From: Chloroflexota bacterium
Lineage (GTDB): Bacteria > Chloroflexota > UBA11872 > VXNJ01
Length of the DNA: 64,000 nucleotides
NCBI GenBank assembly: GCA_009840625.1
Contig: VXNJ01000010.1
Span: 186,001-250,000 of the forward strand
Direction of reading: 5' to 3'
Part shown: piece after piece, positions 60,811-64,000 of the stretch
How the letters are laid out: the number at the start of each line of letters is the position of its first letter
How positions within the stretch are numbered: the first letter of the stretch is position 1
Translations under genes and position numbers: made by a program
Notes under the pieces: model-generated
Told to the model about the DNA's origin: nothing
The model's database searches: none
The model's input: the letters and a program-made list of their open reading frames with translations, nothing else

Positions 60811-62100
60811 CTAAGGCAGGCCGGCGGGGCTCCGGGCCAGGAACGGCCAGTAGCTGGCCGGCGGTTCCACCGGCCCGGCCAGGATCGGGTCATCGGTTTC
60901 GGCGAGGTGCCGCCCGAGCAGCGCGGCGAGTTCCGCCATCGGGTCGGGTTGATCTCCATCGACGGCCAGGTTGACCTGCTCGCGTGGATCGTTGACCAGG
61001 TCGTAGAGCTCGTACTCGGGCCGTGGCAGCGAGCGCAGCTGCCAGCGCATGTGGGGAACGATCGGCGACTGGCGGATGTCGCCGGCCAGTTGCAGGCCCG
61101 GGCGCACCTCGAAATTGCGGATCAGCTTGTGGGTCAGGGTGCGGACCGAGCGCATCGGTTCGTAGAAATCGTGCCAGGTCGATTCGGCGAAGACGTGTTC
61201 GCGGGCCGCCGCGCCGCCGCGGATCGAATCCAGGAAACTGACCCCGTCGATTCCGGCCGGTATCCGGTGAGTGCTGCCGGCCGCTTGGAGGAAGGTCGGC
61301 AACAGGTCCACGTTTGAAGTCAGGCCGCCGTAGCGCGCGCCGGGCGGCAGCTGGCCGGGCCAGGAAAGGACGGCCCCGATATGGCAGCCGCGGTCGGATA
61401 GCGTGCCTTTGGCCAGCGGCATGGCGATGCCGTGGTCGGCCGTGAACACCGCCAGGGTATTGGCGGATTGCCCGGCGTGGTCCAGGGCCGCGAGAATCTG
61501 GCCCAGCGCCCAGTCGGCGCGGGCCACGTCGCCATAGAAGTTCGACATTTCTTCCCTGGTCTCCGGGATGTCCGGCAGGAAGTACGGCACCGGCAGGTTC
61601 TCCGGGTCGGGCCGGTCGGGCCAGCGGTCGGTGAACACGCGGTGCGGCTCAAAGAACCCGGCCATTGCAAAGAAGGGTTCGGTGGCGTCTCGAGTCCTTA
61701 AGAATTCCCCCACGTTGGCGGCCACCCGCTCGCACTCGGATTCGGGGTCGAATATGTCGAATCCGGAGGCATAGGGCCGGTCGTTTACGTGCCAGGTCCC
61801 GAAACAGGCAGTCTGGTATCCGCCATCGCGCAGGAGCGAAGCGATGGTCGGGATCGCCGCATCCATGTTCCAGAGCCCGTGGTTCTGGAGACCCATGAGA
61901 CCGTGACGGTGCGGAACCAGGCCGGTCACCATGCTGGCCCGCGAGGGTGAGCAGGTCGGCGCGGCGGCAAAATGGTTTTCCAAGACAACGCCGCCAGAAG
62001 CCATCGCGTCGACATTGGGGGTGACCGCGGCATTGTCCGGGTACGGGCCCATGTAGGCGCCGATATCGTGGCAATGCACCAGCAGAATGTTTGGGCGCAC
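60811..62100 (-). CDS. Type I sulfatase
   Basis: 429 residues. The metal site NILLVHCHDIGAYMG opens the chain, with Cys/His in place of the usual DD pair at the first strand, an odd variation. The signature C50-S-P-S-R54 is intact. GTWHVNDRP, TADHGIAMPLAKG and WPGQLPPG follow. Residue HDIG gives a single Asp where most sulfatases have DD. It may be a member of a divergent sulfatase subgroup. It diverges from the GH127 gene with a 125-base gap, so they may be co-regulated for one glycan. Confidence 0.92.
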   Translation of the reverse strand: MRPNILLVHCHDIGAYMGPYPDNAAVTPNVDAMASGGVVLENHFAAAPTCSPSRASMVTGLVPHRHGLMGLQNHGLWNMDAAIPTIASLLRDGGYQTACFGTWHVNDRPYASGFDIFDPESECERVAANVGEFLRTRDATEPFFAMAGFFEPHRVFTDRWPDRPDPENLPVPYFLPDIPETREEMSNFYGDVARADWALGQILAALDHAGQSANTLAVFTADHGIAMPLAKGTLSDRGCHIGAVLSWPGQLPPGARYGGLTSNVDLLPTFLQAAGSTHRIPAGIDGVSFLDSIRGGAAAREHVFAESTWHDFYEPMRSVRTLTHKLIRNFEVRPGLQLAGDIRQSPIVPHMRWQLRSLPRPEYELYDLVNDPREQVNLAVDGDQPDPMAELAALLGRHLAETDDPILAGPVEPPASYWPFLARSPAGLP

Positions 62101-62225
62101 GGGGCAAGGCCCTCCGGTGTTGGGTGGCGGCTTTCTCAGACCAAAAACATTTTGGACCCGGATGCCAGGAAAGGAACGCGGATGGAACTGCCTCGAGCGG
62201 AGCGCTTGGCAAGCGGCGGCGCGAC

Positions 62226-64000
62226 TTGACCGCCGGTCGGCCCGGACCGCTGCTCGAACTGACCCGAACCAAGCGCGCGGTGCAACGCCCGCTCGCCCTC
62301 GGAGAAGTCGAACTCGAGGGCGGGTTCCTTGACGACTGGCGGGCGCCGATGCTCGCAGAGGGTATCGATCACCAGTGGCGGCAGCTGCAGCGCGAAGGGA
62401 TGCTCGATCGGCTGCGGCTGGCCGGCGAGGGCCGCGCGCCGGACGAGCGGGGCCGGATATTTGCCGGTGAGGCGCGCCTCTACAAGTGGTTGGAGGCCGC
62501 CTGCCTGAAGCAAGCCGAGAATCCGGACCGTCGGACCGCGCGGCGCATCGAGGAAGCGGTCGCGGGGATCCTGGCGATCGCCGCCGACGACGGCTATCTT
62601 GGCCTGACCTACCCGGCCGACCTGGCCGGTTTACGCTGGCGCGAGAGGCCGCGCGGTCACGAACTATTTGCGGCCGGGCACCTGATCCAGGCCGGGCTGA
62701 CCATGGAGTCGGCGCTGCAGGACGACCGGCTGCTGCGGGCCGCCGAGGCGATGGCCGACCTGGTGGGTGAGAAAGCCCGGGCCGGTGAGTTAGGCGATTA
62801 CCGCGATCATCCGTGCTGCGAGATGGCCTTGATCGAGCTCTGGCGGCGGACCGGAGGTCGCCGCCATCTTGAAACCGCCGAGTACCTGATCTCGCTGCAT
62901 GCGGGCACCGCTGAATGGCCGGTCCGCGGGCATGCCGTCTGTCTGACCTACTTCGCCGCGGCCCTGGCCGATGCCTACCTGGAGACCGGGCGCGAGTCCT
63001 ACCTGGAGTGGTCGCGGGGCTGGTGGACGGACGTGCTGGCCCGCAACTCCTACCTAACCGGCGCGGTTGGGGGACGTCCCTCGACCGAGTCCTTTGGACG
63101 GCCCTACGAACTCCCCCACGAGGGGGCCTACGCCGAGTCCTGTGCGGCGATCGGGATGGTCATGTGGGCGCAGCGAATGCTGGCGGCCACCGGGCGCGCC
63201 GAGTACGCTGACCAGCTGGAAACCTGCCTCTACAACGCCGTCCTGGCGGGAGTCAGCCTCGACGGCGGTTCCTACTTCTACGACTGTCCGCAGGCCCGCT
63301 TCGAACCCGAGACCGATCCGCCCTGGCAGGAGCCGGCCGGCGAGCGCGTCGGCAGCGGACGGAGGCGCAGCGACTGGTTCTTCGAACGGGTGGCCTGCTG
63401 CCCGCCCAACCTGGCCCGATTCCTGGCCCAGCTGCCCGGTTACATCTACGGATTCGACGGCCGCGACCTCTGGTTCAACCTGTATGCCCCTTCCCGGATC
63501 GACCTGCCGACCGGCGGCCCAGGGTTGCGCGCTCGCGTCGAAACCGGCTATCCGTATGAGGAAAGCGTCCGGATAATGATCGAGACGGCCCCGCCGGAGT
63601 GCGGATTGCGTTTGCGCCTGCCGGGTTGGTGTCGCGGGGCCGGCTTGACCCGCAACGGGGCCACCCTGTCCCCGGCGGTTGGAGAGGGATTCCTGGTTGT
63701 TCCCGGGCCGCTGGCGGCGGGCGACCGGTTCGATCTCTGCCTGGACATGCCGGTGGAGCTGGCCCGGGCCGGACCGCAACTGCTTGAAGCGCGCGGTCAG
63801 GCTGCGGTAGTGCGCGGCCCGCTGGTCTACTGCCTGGAAAGCTCCGATCAAGCCGACGTCGACCTGCGCGAACTCCAGCTGCGGCCCGATGCCGCCCGGA
63901 CCGCCCGGTTAGAGCTCGGGCCGCTGGGCTGCCGGGCTATTCGGATCGCCGGCGCCCAGGCCCAGGCCCTGCCGCAGCTATACCAACGCGGTGGCCCCCC
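62226..64000 (+). CDS. GH127-like glycoside hydrolase (beta-L-arabinofuranosidase type), cut by the right edge
   Basis: 591 residues are visible and the frame runs out of the window. The zinc/thiol site of GH127 is intact: Glu304 and Cys306 in YAESCAAIG and Cys391-Cys392 in VACCPPNLARFLAQLPG. The nearer family parts include LYKWLEAACLKQAENPD and WPVRGHAVCLTYFAAAL. The N-terminus is tentative: TTG 62226 gives MTAGRPGPLLEL; there is no in-frame ATG before the domain. A ribosome site with ATG at 62182 exists in another frame (see findings). It removes arabinofuranosyl units or related sugars. Confidence 0.9.
   Translation, partial: MTAGRPGPLLELTRTKRAVQRPLALGEVELEGGFLDDWRAPMLAEGIDHQWRQLQREGMLDRLRLAGEGRAPDERGRIFAGEARLYKWLEAACLKQAENPDRRTARRIEEAVAGILAIAADDGYLGLTYPADLAGLRWRERPRGHELFAAGHLIQAGLTMESALQDDRLLRAAEAMADLVGEKARAGELGDYRDHPCCEMALIELWRRTGGRRHLETAEYLISLHAGTAEWPVRGHAVCLTYFAAALADAYLETGRESYLEWSRGWWTDVLARNSYLTGAVGGRPSTESFGRPYELPHEGAYAESCAAIGMVMWAQRMLAATGRAEYADQLETCLYNAVLAGVSLDGGSYFYDCPQARFEPETDPPWQEPAGERVGSGRRRSDWFFERVACCPPNLARFLAQLPGYIYGFDGRDLWFNLYAPSRIDLPTGGPGLRARVETGYPYEESVRIMIETAPPECGLRLRLPGWCRGAGLTRNGATLSPAVGEGFLVVPGPLAAGDRFDLCLDMPVELARAGPQLLEARGQAAVVRGPLVYCLESSDQADVDLRELQLRPDAARTARLELGPLGCRAIRIAGAQAQALPQLYQRGGP

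Overview
The window is a 64 kb piece of a GC-rich bacterial chromosome with dense gene packing, many 4-base gene overlaps, frequent GTG and TTG starts and one tRNA. It contains no ribosomal genes. The gene mix suggests a heterotrophic member of the Chloroflexota, possibly a marine or sponge-associated SAR202-like lineage. Three type-I sulfatases, an enolase-superfamily enzyme, several Gfo/Idh/MocA and SDR oxidoreductases, NIPSNAP, UbiD and a secreted protein ending in a GGV..FG.P-type tail common in Chloroflexota all fit. This is inference from gene content; no marker gene fixes the taxonomy.

Layout. 1-2.6 kb: a cut-off nucleoside deoxyribosyltransferase-like gene, a sulfatase and a PPK2 polyphosphate kinase. 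2.9-8.5 kb: a leftward operon serA-like / HAD phosphatase / ubiD / DM13 membrane protein / ubiA / ubiX, probably for quinone synthesis. 8.6-12.1 kb, rightward: a type I dehydroquinase with a degenerate shikimate-dehydrogenase-like tail, then a large secreted repeat protein. 12.1-18.5 kb: a glycolate-oxidase-like flavoprotein whose start codon abuts tRNA-Arg(CCG), a BtrH-like protein, an epimerase, small membrane proteins and an alanine-glyoxylate aminotransferase.

18,524-21,329 is a complete 2.8 kb transposon, clearly lower in GC than its surroundings. It has 24-bp perfect terminal inverted repeats, an 8-bp target duplication (AATATCAA) and an IS1595-type transposase. The same strand carries a beta-class DNA methyltransferase, an HNH endonuclease and two small unknown genes, all overlapping or nearly so. 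The methyltransferase and HNH frames are separated only by a run of nine identical bases, so they may be one fused protein. This is the most unusual locus here.

21.4-24.6 kb: a sugar-nucleotide and polysaccharide operon (UDP-glucuronate decarboxylase-like epimerase, Wzx-like flippase, GDP-mannose dehydratase). 24.6-34.5 kb: oxidoreductases, NIPSNAP, a nucleotidyltransferase, a pair of TrkA-type K+ regulators, a GalE-like epimerase, an enolase-superfamily enzyme, a methyltransferase, a DUF6941-like protein, a sulfatase and an ICMT-like enzyme. 34.6-36.1 kb: a Fic protein with an array of TGAC...GTCA palindromes upstream. 36.1-47.3 kb: a dehydrogenase/cupin pair, a six-fold-repeat DUF5671-type membrane protein, an SDR, a nitroreductase-like protein, a Kef-type antiporter, a secreted sugar dehydrogenase and an MFS transporter. 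47.7-53.9 kb: amidase, SHMT, EamA and a penicillin-acylase-type hydrolase. 53.9-64 kb: a second EamA, a YhaN/YhaO (SbcCD-like) pair, an aldo/keto reductase, a 3-hydroxyacyl-CoA-dehydrogenase-like protein, a third sulfatase and a GH127 glycosidase cut by the right edge.

The accessory genes together suggest use of sulfated or complex glycans and of small organic acids and sugars (sulfatases, GH127, AKR, dehydrogenases, enolase-superfamily enzyme). The serA-like, GlcD-like, aminotransferase and SHMT genes could together handle C2/C3 acids (glycolate, glyoxylate, glycine, serine).
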